Notes under the pieces: generated by a model
The model's input: the letters and a program-made list of their open reading frames with translations, nothing else
The model's database searches: none
Told to the model about the DNA's origin: nothing
Shown: in pieces, positions 8,582 to 18,036 of the stretch
How positions within the stretch are numbered: the stretch's first letter is position 1
Layout: the number at the start of each line of letters is the position of its first letter
Made by a program: the position numbers and the translations under genes
Source: an uncultured Lactobacillus sp.
Lineage (GTDB): Bacteria > Bacillota > Bacilli > Lactobacillales > Lactobacillaceae
Assembly: GCA_937874695.1 (NCBI GenBank)
Contig: CALNAJ010000018.1
Span: 124,001-188,000 of the forward strand
Length of the DNA: 64,000 nucleotides
Direction of reading: 5' to 3'

Positions 8582-8644
8582 AAAATCCCCATAGCACGGC
8601 AACACTGGCGTTAACAACCATGTTTGTCCTGCTATGGGGATTTT
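8582..8644 (-). terminator. Strong terminator of the mevalonate operon
   Basis: A perfect 15-bp stem, AAAATCCCCATAGCA (8582-8596) with TGCTATGGGGATTTT (8630-8644). On the minus strand it is followed by six T residues, so it terminates fni. It may also act weakly on the plus strand. The loop of 33 bases is unusually long. Confidence 0.85.
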
Positions 8645-8677
8645 CTAAATTTTAATGTTTGTAAGAAGCAAAAGGCG

Positions 8678-9718
8678 CTACTGCGTTAGCCCACGTTGCC
8701 GGCAATAACTCTCTAACTCAGGGGACAAAAGAAGCCTCTGTTCTCGGAGCGCTGCCAAGTTGCGGGCACCAAGCAATGTCATGATCGTCTTGAGTCCCGT
8801 TTGCCAATCCAGCAACATTTGCGTAGTCGTGGCTTCATCGGTCTTGATCAGACTGTGTAACACTTGGCCAGCACTCCCGACGACGGATGCACCTAGTGCT
8901 AAAGCCTTAGCCACATCGAGGGTTTGGCGAACACCACCGGTGGCAATGACCGTTAAGTCGGGAGTCTGCCGAGTTTCTAGCAGGGACTCGACCGTCGATT
9001 GTCCCCAACCAGCCAGGTAGTTGAGTTCCTTTTCCGGGCGGCGAAAGTTTTCGATTTGCGCGAAATTCGTCCCACCGCGGCCGCCAAGATCCACGAACTT
9101 GACGCCGACGCGAGCCAGTTGGGCCAACGTCTCGTGGGCCATGCCGAAACCGACTTCCTTAACGATTACCGGAACATCAAGTGCGGCCACAATTTCACCG
9201 ATCTCATCCAACCAGTGAAAGTCACGGTCACCCTCGGGCATAACTAATTCCTGAGCCACGTTGACGTGGACTTCCAGGGCATCGGCTGCTAGCATGGTCA
9301 CGGCTGCTCGTGCTTGGGCCACCGTGTGACCAGCACCAATATTGGCAAAGACCAGGCCATCGGGATTGTTTTCCCGTAACACGGTGAAGGTGGGCACGGC
9401 AGTAGCATCCTTGAGTGCGATGCTCTGCGACCCGCTGGCCACGGGCATTCCCGTCGCTGCGGCGATACGGCCCAACATGGCGTTAACCTTGCCAGTTCGT
9501 GGACTCCCACCAGTCATGGCTTCGATCATCATCGGCACGGGTAGCGTCAGCGGTCCTAGCTGGGTTCGCAGGTTCACGTCACTAAACGCCATTTCTGGCA
9601 GGCTCTGGTGCACGAACCGCAACTGGTCGAACTGACTGGCGGCGTGTTCCTGATAAAATTTTTCAGCCAACGAAAGGTGTTCGTCCTTCCGGTGGGCGTG
9701 GCGGGATAGTTGTGCCAT
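8678..9718 (-). CDS. fni: Type 2 isopentenyl-diphosphate delta-isomerase
   Basis: An FMN- and NADPH-dependent enzyme interconverting isopentenyl and dimethylallyl diphosphate, the last step before prenyl chain building. The 346-residue TIM barrel shows family motifs: MIEAMTGGSPRTGKVN, ASGSQSIAL, the flavin-binding GGRGGTNFAQIE and ATGGVR. It is the last gene of a four-gene minus-strand mevalonate operon, 11 bp after mvaK2, with an AAGGAG site before its ATG. A strong hairpin terminator follows. Confidence 0.95.
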   Translation of the reverse strand: MAQLSRHAHRKDEHLSLAEKFYQEHAASQFDQLRFVHQSLPEMAFSDVNLRTQLGPLTLPVPMMIEAMTGGSPRTGKVNAMLGRIAAATGMPVASGSQSIALKDATAVPTFTVLRENNPDGLVFANIGAGHTVAQARAAVTMLAADALEVHVNVAQELVMPEGDRDFHWLDEIGEIVAALDVPVIVKEVGFGMAHETLAQLARVGVKFVDLGGRGGTNFAQIENFRRPEKELNYLAGWGQSTVESLLETRQTPDLTVIATGGVRQTLDVAKALALGASVVGSAGQVLHSLIKTDEATTTQMLLDWQTGLKTIMTLLGARNLAALREQRLLLSPELESYCRQRGLTQ

Positions 9719-9729
9719 AAGTGGTCTCC

Positions 9730-10803
9730 TTATTCAATCACGTGATGGACGTTTAATTTCAATGGTTCAATACCGCGATGTTCCCATTCCTTCAGCAGAC
9801 TAGCTAGATCCTTGGCAGCATTGATGATGACGATACCACAGTCACCACCACCGGCACCAGACGACTTGGCTGCACCGCCGATGTGAACGGCGATGTCGCA
9901 CATGGTTTTTAGCAACTTTGTCTCGATGGTCACGTGACTCAAGTTGGCCAATTGGTTCAACAGTTGCCGGTTAACGGCAATTTCCTTTTGAATGGCATCG
10001 AGATCCTGATTGTGGAAGCCAGCAATCATTCGTTGCAGGCAAGCTTTACTTTCCCGCAGAAAGGCGTGATAGTCGTCACGACGGGTTGCCTTAAAGAGGG
10101 CGACCTTGTCGACAAGATGGGAGGTGGAAGCCGGCGTACCGGTCCAACCGATCATCAAACGAAGGGGTTCTGGTGGCGTCAATAGTTCGATCTGCAGACC
10201 GGGCCAGTCCATCGTCAATAGGTCGGTCAGGCTAATCTCACGACGTGCGGAGGCCAGCCAGTCGCGGTCGAAGGCTTGATAGGCAATCCAACCGCCGTAA
10301 ACGGAAGCGGCGATGTCACCCAGCGAGCCGTTACCTTGGACGTCTAAATGGGCGATGGCAGCTAGCTTGAATAGACGATCCTTAGGCATATCGATGCCGT
10401 AGAATTGGCACAGCGCCTTCACGGTTGCGACAGTCACAGCGGCTGAAGAACCCAGTCCATATTTCTTACCATCGGCGCTGTCGAGGTCACTGTTGACGTT
10501 CAAATGGTAGATGGCGAGTGGTTTGCCCAGTGATTGGGCGTACTGTTCGGTCAATCGAATGGCCGACAGGATATAGTGGAAGGGGTTGTCCCGGTTGTCA
10601 AAAACGAGCTCGGTTCCCTGGCGTTGCCAGTAGAGGGAGTTCTCTTGGTATTGTTTGGAGGCGATACGTCCGTAATCGTGACTCGGTGTAATTGTGACGG
10701 TCACAAATTGGTTCAAGGCCACAATAATGGCCGGATAGCCCGGCTCAACCACGGCGTATTCGCCAGCAATATAGAGTTTTCCGGGTGCTTGCGCGGAAAT
10801 CAA
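9730..10803 (-). CDS. mvaK2: Phosphomevalonate kinase
   Basis: A GHMP-superfamily kinase converting 5-phosphomevalonate to 5-diphosphomevalonate with ATP. Motif 1 is PGKLYIAGEYAVVEPG at the N-terminus, motif 2 (the ATP loop) is KKYGLGSSAAVTV, and motif 3 is KSSGAGGGDCGIVI near the C-terminus. Length is 357 residues. The start is a TTG at 10803 with AAGGGA about nine bases upstream. Any later start would remove motif 1, so the rare start codon is well supported. It lies between mvaD (67-bp gap) and fni (11-bp gap). Confidence 0.95.
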   Translation of the reverse strand: MISAQAPGKLYIAGEYAVVEPGYPAIIVALNQFVTVTITPSHDYGRIASKQYQENSLYWQRQGTELVFDNRDNPFHYILSAIRLTEQYAQSLGKPLAIYHLNVNSDLDSADGKKYGLGSSAAVTVATVKALCQFYGIDMPKDRLFKLAAIAHLDVQGNGSLGDIAASVYGGWIAYQAFDRDWLASARREISLTDLLTMDWPGLQIELLTPPEPLRLMIGWTGTPASTSHLVDKVALFKATRRDDYHAFLRESKACLQRMIAGFHNQDLDAIQKEIAVNRQLLNQLANLSHVTIETKLLKTMCDIAVHIGGAAKSSGAGGGDCGIVIINAAKDLASLLKEWEHRGIEPLKLNVHHVIE

Positions 10804-10870
10804 AAAATCAGGTCCCTTCTGTAACGGTTAATAGTTTAGTAATTTGTAGTTGGTTTAAATCTTGAAATGG

Positions 10871-11854
10871 TCAGGCTTGGTTTAAAAATTGAATACCAGG
10901 GCCTGGATGGGCCACAATAACGTTGTCGCTTCCGAATTGACGGGCGAAATGCTCCTGAATTGCTGGGACGTCTGCCGTTTGACAGAAGACCTTCAGGTTT
11001 GGACCAGCATCCAGGGTGTAGTAGCATTCCAAGCCGGCCGCCCGGAGTCCCTTGACCGTCTGCATGGCGATCAGGGTGTCCCCATTGAAGTAACTAAAGG
11101 GTGGTCGGGCACTGAGCGTCAGAGCGTGCATACGCATGGCGTTGGTTTCTAGCGTTTCACCCATTGTCGTAAAGTCCTGAGCCCGAATTGCGGGCTTGAT
11201 CGCGTCGAGATCATCAGCAACAACCTGCTTCCAAGCCGGATAGAATGGTGAGGTGGTGACGCTACTCTGCATCCCTTGACGCGAGCTGACCTTCTTCTGA
11301 TGAGGGTCCAAGACCAGTGCCACCACGGCAATTGGCCAGGTCACGTCTTCAATCAGGGGTACCGCACGGGAGCTAAGGTCATCGTGACCCGCTTCCCATT
11401 CGACGAATCCCCCGAAAATGGAGCGGGTAGCGGAACCCGATCCGCGCCGAGCGAGCCGCGACAGGGCGGTCCGGTCGAGATCCATACCGGCAGCTTGACT
11501 GGCAGCGCCAGCTAACGCCGCAAAAGCGGAGGCTGAGGACGCCAAACCCGCAGCGGTCGGCACGTGATTCATGGAAGTTACTCGCGCAAAAGAGGTGCGC
11601 GAAGCTTGCTGGCGCACCAGGTTGAGAAAGTTATGTACTTTTTTGCCAGCTACCGGTGACAGTAACTGGTCGTTGACGGTCACCTCGTCGGCGGTTAATT
11701 GCTCATCGAACGTCACCGTGGTGTCCGTATAGAACTGGTCGAGGGTGAGCGATAGGCTGCTCGTTTGGGGGAGCATTAATTCAGTATCGGCTTTCCCCCA
11801 ATATTTGACCAGCGCAATGTTGGTGTGTGCTCTTGCGGTTACCGTTGCGTTCAT
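10871..11854 (-). CDS. mvaD: Diphosphomevalonate decarboxylase
   Basis: A GHMP-family enzyme making isopentenyl diphosphate from mevalonate diphosphate with ATP. The N-terminal NIALVKYWGKAD, the SSLSLTLDQFYTDT region, the phosphate loop in TAAGLASSASAFAALA and the RRGSGSATRSIFGGFVEW block are characteristic. Length is 327 residues, normal for bacteria. Its ATG overlaps the mvaK1 stop codon (ATGA), implying translational coupling. Confidence 0.95.
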   Translation of the reverse strand: MNATVTARAHTNIALVKYWGKADTELMLPQTSSLSLTLDQFYTDTTVTFDEQLTADEVTVNDQLLSPVAGKKVHNFLNLVRQQASRTSFARVTSMNHVPTAAGLASSASAFAALAGAASQAAGMDLDRTALSRLARRGSGSATRSIFGGFVEWEAGHDDLSSRAVPLIEDVTWPIAVVALVLDPHQKKVSSRQGMQSSVTTSPFYPAWKQVVADDLDAIKPAIRAQDFTTMGETLETNAMRMHALTLSARPPFSYFNGDTLIAMQTVKGLRAAGLECYYTLDAGPNLKVFCQTADVPAIQEHFARQFGSDNVIVAHPGPGIQFLNQA

Positions 11855-12804
11855 TCGGTTTCCTCCTCTAAGTTGAAAGCTTCAATCCACGTTGCTGTGG
11901 CACCAGCATCAATCAGACTCTGCTGTACGCGTTGAGTGGTCGTCAGGTCGGGACACAGGGCGATGAGACAGCCACCCATGCCGCCACCGGTAAGTTTGGC
12001 GCCTAGTGCACCGTTAGCGGTGGCAACCTGAGTCAGACGGTCCAATTCAGGAGAACTGACGCCCAAGCCACGTAGTTGTGTTTGTGCGTCACTGATAATG
12101 GCACCCAAGCGATTTAAATCAGGCTTGGCCAGGGCCGTTCGGGCGTCGGCACTCAGTTGGCCCAACGTTTGAATCTGTAAGTCGGTTTCGGTTGGCAACG
12201 TCGTCTTTCGCCGCGCCACGGCAGAAACGGCTTTACCGGTCTGGCCCTTGATCCCACTGTCAGCAATCACCAGATATCCCTGTAAGGCAAAGGGAATCTG
12301 CGTGGTCTCCTGGTGCGGAACAAACCAGATAGGGACATCTGAACTGACCGTTGCGGCGTCAATTCCACTAGGATTCCCGTGGGTGATCTTTTCAGCAATC
12401 TCGGCGTTGGCGAGCAAGAGGTCGCGATTTAGCGGGCGGTCAAAAAAAGCGTACATGGCCCGGGTGATCGCCACGGCAACGGCCGCGGAAGACCCCATGC
12501 CACGTTCGGCCGGCAGATCACTGGTGATATTCATTTCAAACGGTGTTTCGTGACCGTCAAAACGGGTGAGCAAGGTGTCGATTAGTTTGGCGACACCGGC
12601 TAAGTTTTGGCCCAACTGGACGATTGGCCCGTCGAAGTAACGACTAGTCAACCGTTGCCCGGTAGTCACCGACCGCATTGTGACGTTAGTCGTTACGGAT
12701 GGTAATGGCAGGGCAATCGCAGGCTGGCCGTAGACCACGCTATGATCACCGATGAGAATAATTTTGGCATTACTTTGGCCGCTTACCGTTTTACCCAAGG
12801 TCAC
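11851..12804 (-). CDS. mvaK1: Mevalonate kinase
   Basis: A GHMP-family kinase phosphorylating mevalonate and the first gene of the operon mvaK1-mvaD-mvaK2-fni. Key motifs are KIILIGDHSVVYGQPAIALP, the ATP loop ERGMGSSAAVAVAI, GNPSGIDAATVSSDVPIW and GAKLTGGGMGGCLIAL. Length is 317 residues. The start is a GTG at 12804 with only a weak ribosome-binding site; an ATG 17 bases upstream is out of frame. HMG-CoA synthase and reductase genes are not in the window. Confidence 0.94.
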   Translation of the reverse strand: MTLGKTVSGQSNAKIILIGDHSVVYGQPAIALPLPSVTTNVTMRSVTTGQRLTSRYFDGPIVQLGQNLAGVAKLIDTLLTRFDGHETPFEMNITSDLPAERGMGSSAAVAVAITRAMYAFFDRPLNRDLLLANAEIAEKITHGNPSGIDAATVSSDVPIWFVPHQETTQIPFALQGYLVIADSGIKGQTGKAVSAVARRKTTLPTETDLQIQTLGQLSADARTALAKPDLNRLGAIISDAQTQLRGLGVSSPELDRLTQVATANGALGAKLTGGGMGGCLIALCPDLTTTQRVQQSLIDAGATATWIEAFNLEEETE

Positions 12805-13224
12805 TCGCTCACTTTCTTCATTAAATTTCCTACCAGAATATCATACTCTACTGATTACCATTGCGCTAGTTTTGCCGCGGAAAATTTGCAAATCTACGAA
12901 AAATTAACCCTTTCTATAGAAAGTTTCTCGAAAAAACGGTGAAATCTGGTGAAAAACACAGAAAGCATGTCCCTATTTGCGAGATTGTCGCCATTTAAGA
13001 CTGGAGAGGCTAAGACGCAGCCTTTCTGCAGGATACACCAGCGGTTGTGACGATGCGGGCTGATAAGAATATGGCAGGGCAGGTTTGTCGTAGCCGTAGG
13101 CGATGTGCAATGGCAATATTGATTGAACGCTATTTTGGCTGAGACCGTAGTAGCGCTACTGGCTTAAGTGGTGTATCATAGTGCCAGTTATTAACGCAAT
13201 TGTGCAGAAATTGGTGAGCATATT
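12805..13224. other. Divergent intergenic region between mvaK1 and dinG
   Basis: 420 bp without a gene. It contains a perfect 14-base palindrome CTTTCTATAGAAAG (12910-12923), a direct repeat of TTTCACC on the minus strand (about 12941-12958), a small hairpin GAGAGGCT/AGCCTTTC (13004-13026) and a perfect 12-base palindrome AGTAGCGCTACT (13149-13160) just upstream of a TATCAT box (13174-13179). These may be promoter and operator sites for the two divergent units. No known regulator box is recognised. Confidence 0.4.
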
Positions 13225-16068
13225 ATGGATAAAGACACGGTTTACGCGGTGGTCGATATTGAGACTACTGGAACCAGTGTGACAGATGGCGACCGCATTA
13301 TCCAGATTGGGTGCGTCTTCGTCCAGCATAATCAGATTATTAATCACTTCGAGACTGATGTGAATCCGCTACGGGAGATTCCTGCGTCGATTTCACGGTT
13401 GACGGGGATTACGAACAAACGAGTCCGACACGCGCCGCTCTTTGACGATGTCGCTGCTACGTTGTATAGCCAATTGACCAATACGGTCTTTGTGGCGCAC
13501 AACGTTAATTTTGATTTACCCTTTATCAATGCGGAGTTTGCCCGCGTGGGTTATCCCGAATTGACGATTGAGGGCCTTGACACGGTCTCACTCAGTCAGA
13601 TTTTACTACCAACGGCAGCGAGTTTTCGGCTCCGCGACCTGAGCAGTCTCTTCAACATTGAGCATGATAACCCGCACTCTGCGGATAGTGATGCTAGTGC
13701 CACGGCGGAACTCTTTATTTTTCTCTTTCGGCGACTCCGGGCTTTGCCATTGGTGACGCTGCAACAGATGATTGATCTCCATCCTGAACTACCGCTACAA
13801 ACAGCGGCACTTTTTGACGTGGCCTTACGCTTGAATAACGAAAAGCCGCGAAAGCTACCGGATTACCTGTATGTCAAAAACGGTTTGGCGCTGCGCCGAC
13901 CAGCGGCTTTACCGGCGACGACGCTGGCAGAACCGGTTAAATATCCTAAGACCAAGAAACAAAAGCAAAAGCTCATGCCAGATAATTTGGAATGGCGGCC
14001 AGAACAGGCCAAAATGATGAATTATATTTACAACAACTATGCTGCGAGTGATCAGCATCCCGTTAAGCAGATGATCGTTGAAGCACCAACCGGTATCGGG
14101 AAGAGCCTGGGGTATCTGTTGCCCATGGCTTATCTGAATCAACAGGGCCCGACAGTGGTGATCAGTACGGCGACGACGCTCCTGCAGGAACAACTGTTGG
14201 ATCAGACGCTGCCATTACTCAATCAAATCGTGCCATTTCAGATCAACGCCGTGTTGGTTAAGGGGAGTCGACACTATCTAGACCTGCAGAAGTTTGCGGC
14301 GACGTTGAAAGTGGCTGAAACCTCGAAGCAAACACAGCTGTTGAAGCTTCGTCTGCTGGTTTGGTTGACGATGACCATGACCGGTGACTTGGACGAATTA
14401 CATTTGGCCACGTACCGAGCACCGTACTTTCAGGAGGTCGTGCATGAGGGGACGACGCGTACGGACAACCCCTTCTATGAGGATGACTTCTTGCGGCGTC
14501 GGGATCAGCGGATGACGCAGGCCCAAGTGATCATTGTAAATCACGCCTACCTCAGCGAGCATGCCAGTGATCTGGGTGAGCGCCTCGACCGGCCATATCT
14601 GGTCATCGACGAAGCCCAGCATTTGGCGGAGAATACCTTGCGGCAACGCCGGACCCAGATCAAATTCGCTCAGTTGACTAACATGCTGCATCATATCCAA
14701 CGCGACATCAACCGTGAAATCGGTCCGAGTCTGTTGGCGCTGTTCACCGGCGACACGCAGGCAACCAACACGTTACACCGGTTGGTTCTGTTGAGTGAAG
14801 AGTTGGAAGAATCGCTGAATCAACTGGTCAATCAGTTGTTCCTGGCCTTTCTCGCCCGCCAACGTGGGAATAATCAGAACCAGACAATCGAAAAATTAAT
14901 TCCAACTGAAGAACTCGATGCTTTACGTCCCCAGACCGACCCGTTGGTTGCGACAATCGTGGCCGATACGACGGATCTCTTGGCTCAGCTGGGTGGCTTG
15001 CGGCAAAGCTTCGATCGACAGCAGGACCGCTTCTCAGCTTCTGAACGACACTTGTTTGAGCAGGTCGATACGCGGATTCACCAGTTTGACGACGAAGTCT
15101 CGCAGTTACAAGATATCTTTGCTCAGGTAACGAAGACCCATACGGCCAGTCTCTTTTGGGTGACCATCAATCATGTGGGTGACCGCAATAGTCTACAATT
15201 TGCGAGTGGCTTGTTGGCAACTGAAGGCTTCCTGCGTCGGCAAATTTATGCACACTTCCAGCCTGTTTTGTTAACGGGAGCGACACTCTTTTCTTCTGGT
15301 CGTTCGCAATACATCCTGGACCAATTTGATTTGGACCGGGATGAGACCGTGACTCACCGGATGCGGTCGAGCTTCGACTACGGCGAGCAGGCCCAGTTAT
15401 TCATTGCCAATACGGGTCCCGAACTGAGTCGGGTTGCGCCGGCAGACTACGTGGTCTATCTGACCGCGGCCATCAGTCAGATTGCCGGGGCCGTCAATAA
15501 GCAAACACTGATTCTATTCAATTCGTTGAGTGTCATTGAGCAGGTTTACCAGCAACTGGTTGCGCAACCTGAATTTGCCCAACGGGAGATCTTCGCTCAG
15601 GGCATTAGTGGCAGTCGTGAACGGATTGCCAAACGATTTGCTACCAGTCACGGCGCCATCTTGTTAGGCGCAGCTAGTTTCTGGGAAGGTATCGACCTGC
15701 CCGCCGAACAATTGGAATTGCTGATTGTGACGCGGTTGCCGTTCGACTCACCGGACCGGGTCTTCGTGAAGGCCGATTACGCGCGGTTAGAGGCGGCTGG
15801 TAAGAATCCGTTCTACAATGCGGCCTTACCCGCGGCTACGCTGAAGCTGCGACAAGGGGTAGGCCGATTGATTCGGACACCGACCGACCGCGGGGCCATC
15901 GTGATCTTGGATCAACGGTTGATCGAACGACATTACGGGCAGAGTATTCTTCGCGCGTTACCGGCGGATCTGCCGCAGACGACCGGGGATGTCACAGCCA
16001 TTTCCCAAGGTTTAGTTAATTTTTTCGAAAAAAAGCCGACCAAGTCGGTGACACCGCCAGAAGTTTGA
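13225..16068 (+). CDS. dinG: DinG-type ATP-dependent helicase with DnaQ-like exonuclease domain
   Basis: A 947-residue fusion. Residues ~5-170 form a DEDDh 3'-5' exonuclease (AVVDIETTGTS, VAHNVNFDLPFINAEF, HSADSDASATAELF). The rest is an XPD-like superfamily 2 helicase with Walker A around residues 288-294 in APTGIGKS, a DEAH-like box in YLVIDEAQHL and late motifs such as FWEGIDLP and RQGVGRLIRT. The exonuclease fusion is typical of Firmicutes DinG, which generally lacks the iron-sulfur cluster of the E. coli protein; no cysteine cluster is seen here. It heads the conserved dinG, tseB-like, aspB, dnaD series. Confidence 0.93.
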   Translation: MDKDTVYAVVDIETTGTSVTDGDRIIQIGCVFVQHNQIINHFETDVNPLREIPASISRLTGITNKRVRHAPLFDDVAATLYSQLTNTVFVAHNVNFDLPFINAEFARVGYPELTIEGLDTVSLSQILLPTAASFRLRDLSSLFNIEHDNPHSADSDASATAELFIFLFRRLRALPLVTLQQMIDLHPELPLQTAALFDVALRLNNEKPRKLPDYLYVKNGLALRRPAALPATTLAEPVKYPKTKKQKQKLMPDNLEWRPEQAKMMNYIYNNYAASDQHPVKQMIVEAPTGIGKSLGYLLPMAYLNQQGPTVVISTATTLLQEQLLDQTLPLLNQIVPFQINAVLVKGSRHYLDLQKFAATLKVAETSKQTQLLKLRLLVWLTMTMTGDLDELHLATYRAPYFQEVVHEGTTRTDNPFYEDDFLRRRDQRMTQAQVIIVNHAYLSEHASDLGERLDRPYLVIDEAQHLAENTLRQRRTQIKFAQLTNMLHHIQRDINREIGPSLLALFTGDTQATNTLHRLVLLSEELEESLNQLVNQLFLAFLARQRGNNQNQTIEKLIPTEELDALRPQTDPLVATIVADTTDLLAQLGGLRQSFDRQQDRFSASERHLFEQVDTRIHQFDDEVSQLQDIFAQVTKTHTASLFWVTINHVGDRNSLQFASGLLATEGFLRRQIYAHFQPVLLTGATLFSSGRSQYILDQFDLDRDETVTHRMRSSFDYGEQAQLFIANTGPELSRVAPADYVVYLTAAISQIAGAVNKQTLILFNSLSVIEQVYQQLVAQPEFAQREIFAQGISGSRERIAKRFATSHGAILLGAASFWEGIDLPAEQLELLIVTRLPFDSPDRVFVKADYARLEAAGKNPFYNAALPAATLKLRQGVGRLIRTPTDRGAIVILDQRLIERHYGQSILRALPADLPQTTGDVTAISQGLVNFFEKKPTKSVTPPEV

Positions 16069-16106
16069 TATAATTGGACAAGATTGAATTCTGACAAGGG
16101 AGTACG

Positions 16107-16118
16107 ATGGAAAATTGA
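16107..16118 (+). other. Three-codon minicistron overlapping the TseB-like start
   Basis: ATG GAA AAT TGA follows AAGGGAG with five-base spacing, and its TGA overlaps the ATG of the next gene (TGATG). Such an arrangement could load ribosomes for the downstream gene by termination-reinitiation. It is a tentative reading. Confidence 0.3.
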
Positions 16119-16621
16119 TGAGACAACAATATCAACGGCGCCAGCGACCACGGCATTGGGTGTTACTCAGTGTGTTAATCGTGATTCTCGTGCTGTTGCT
16201 GAGCGCAGGTTACGTGATCAATAAAGCCACGAAACCCCTCAGCCAAGACCAAACGCGGGCCGAGTCGGTCGCCAAGAAGTCTGGTCATCTGACCAGCACC
16301 AGTGGCTTCTACTGGACGAATCTGGATACGACTTACTACACGGTTGCTGGGAAGAACAAGGCTAAGCAGGCCGTCTACGCCATTGTGCCCAAGTCGGGGA
16401 ATAACGTGACGGTGCTCAAGCAAAGCGAGGGTCTTTCTCGGAATGCGGCACTTCAACGGGTCTGGAATCGGAATCCAAAGAAGGTTCTGTCGGCGGCGTT
16501 GAGCATGTTTAACGGCAAACCGGCTTGGCAGATCAGCTACCTGAATAAGAGTGGTAAGCTCTGCTACCTGACGTATGAGTATCGTAATGGTAAAGTGTTA
16601 CAACAAATTTCGAATATCTAA
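16118..16621 (+). CDS. TseB/YpmB-like membrane-anchored protein (DUF5590)
   Basis: 167 residues: a basic N-terminus, one transmembrane segment around residues 17-35 (HWVLLSVLIVILVLLLSAGY), then an extracellular domain of the YpmB/TseB type with the repeated-fold region ending in KPAWQISYLNKSGKLCYLTY. In Bacillus the homologue lies at the same place, before aspB, and influences class A/B penicillin-binding proteins. The ATG at 16118 lacks a well-placed ribosome-binding site; the good site (AAGGGAG) instead precedes a three-codon frame at 16107-16118 whose stop overlaps this ATG. Confidence 0.8.
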   Translation: MRQQYQRRQRPRHWVLLSVLIVILVLLLSAGYVINKATKPLSQDQTRAESVAKKSGHLTSTSGFYWTNLDTTYYTVAGKNKAKQAVYAIVPKSGNNVTVLKQSEGLSRNAALQRVWNRNPKKVLSAALSMFNGKPAWQISYLNKSGKLCYLTYEYRNGKVLQQISNI

Positions 16622-16671
16622 TAGTGACGAGTGGATCGACGGTTAATGTCGTCCACATCACTGAATAACTG

Positions 16672-16703
16672 CCACCCGCACAACGATCCTGTCGTGCGGG
16701 TGG
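16672..16703 (+). other. Stable intergenic hairpin without a T-run
   Basis: CCACCCGCAC (16672-16681) pairs perfectly with GTGCGGGTGG (16694-16703). No T-tract follows, so it is more likely an mRNA-processing or stability element between the TseB-like gene and aspB than a terminator. A weaker hairpin (GTGGATCGAC/GTCGTCCAC) lies just upstream. Confidence 0.45.
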
Positions 16704-16736
16704 TCCTACATAATCGTTTAACGGAGGCGGATTCAT

Positions 16737-17912
16737 ATGCAATTGTCTAAGCGAGCTTCAGCAGTCAGTCCCTCGGCAACGTTGGCGACCGGTCAACGGG
16801 CCCAAGCGTTACAAGCCCAAGGAATCGATGTCATTAATTTAAGCGTTGGTCAACCGGATTACGCCACGCCCCAATCCATCAAGGATGCAGCGGTCACGGC
16901 AATTCAGGCCAATCAGGTCAACGGCTACACGGCAACGGAGGGCGTCTTACCCTTACGTCAAGCCATTGCAGCTAATCTCGCAGCCTTACATGGCGTGCAG
17001 GTCGATCCTAGTCAGGTGGTCGTGACGACCGGGGCCAAGATGGCGCTCTATGCGCTGTTCCAAGTGCTGTTGAATCCCGGCGATGAGGTCCTTTTACCGG
17101 CACCGTACTGGGTTAGCTACAGTGAACAGGTCAAGCTCGCCGGGGGCCAACCAGTCGAGGTTGCACCAACGGCCAGTCTCAAGGTGACGCCCGATCAGTT
17201 AGCCAGTGCGCTCACACCGGCGACTAAGGCGATTGTCCTGAACTCGCCACAGAATCCGAGTGGGACGACTTACACCCGGCCTGAACTGCAGGCTATTGGT
17301 GAATTTGCCGTGGCTCACGACCTGATCGTCGTGGCCGATGAAATCTACGGGGAACTCCTGTATGACCAAACGACCGCGGCGCCGACCATGCTGGGTATCT
17401 CGCCAGCTATCGACGATCACACCGTGCTAATCAACGGGGTCTCGAAGACCTATGCAATGACGGGGTGGCGGATTGGCTACGCCGTGGCGAATGCGACGAT
17501 TACGGGGGCTTTGAAGACGGTGCTGTCCCACATGACCGGAAATCCAGCGGCCGTGAGTCAGGCGGCAGCTACGGCGGCTTTGACGGGCAGTCAGGAGTCG
17601 GTGGTACAGATGAAGGCTGGCTTCAAACACCGGCGGGATGTCATTTATCCACAACTGGCGGCTTTGCCCGGATTTAAGTTGACCAAACCGGCTGGCGCGT
17701 TCTATTTCTTCCCGGATGTGACGGGGGCGATGGCCTTAAAGGGCGTGGCCTCGACCGCAGAGTTCGTCACGCAAGTCTTGAATGAGGCGCACGTGGCCAC
17801 GGTCACCGGTGAGGCGTTTGGCCTGCCAGGACACATTCGGCTGAGCTATGCGACCAATCTGGATACGCTACAGACGGCAGTGGACCGGCTTAAGGCGTTT
17901 ATGAACGCCTAA
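16737..17912 (+). CDS. aspB: Pyridoxal-phosphate aspartate aminotransferase
   Basis: A 391-residue class I/II aminotransferase, probably interconverting aspartate and oxaloacetate with 2-oxoglutarate/glutamate. Visible landmarks: NLSVGQPDYATP near the N-terminus, LNSPQNPSGTTY, the cofactor-contacting VADEIYGELLYD, the Schiff-base lysine in GVSKTYAMTGWRIGY and the substrate-carboxylate arginine in GHIRLSYA. ACGGAGGCGG precedes the ATG. Synteny with the TseB-like gene and dnaD matches Bacillus ypmB-aspB-dnaD. Confidence 0.92.
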   Translation: MQLSKRASAVSPSATLATGQRAQALQAQGIDVINLSVGQPDYATPQSIKDAAVTAIQANQVNGYTATEGVLPLRQAIAANLAALHGVQVDPSQVVVTTGAKMALYALFQVLLNPGDEVLLPAPYWVSYSEQVKLAGGQPVEVAPTASLKVTPDQLASALTPATKAIVLNSPQNPSGTTYTRPELQAIGEFAVAHDLIVVADEIYGELLYDQTTAAPTMLGISPAIDDHTVLINGVSKTYAMTGWRIGYAVANATITGALKTVLSHMTGNPAAVSQAAATAALTGSQESVVQMKAGFKHRRDVIYPQLAALPGFKLTKPAGAFYFFPDVTGAMALKGVASTAEFVTQVLNEAHVATVTGEAFGLPGHIRLSYATNLDTLQTAVDRLKAFMNA

Positions 17913-18036
17913 AGTCATCACAAGTTAGTCAGTGTTTTGGAAGGGTTGGTGAGACGATCGAACTGCTACCAGGGGGTTCGGTCGTTTCTTGCCCTTAATT
18001 GGCAAAATAAGCGATATTGAATCAGGGGGACTTTAC

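Noticed and set aside
16672..16703. Terminator between the TseB-like gene and aspB
   Set aside because: The hairpin is strong but has no T-run, so termination is not supported; listed as a hairpin only.
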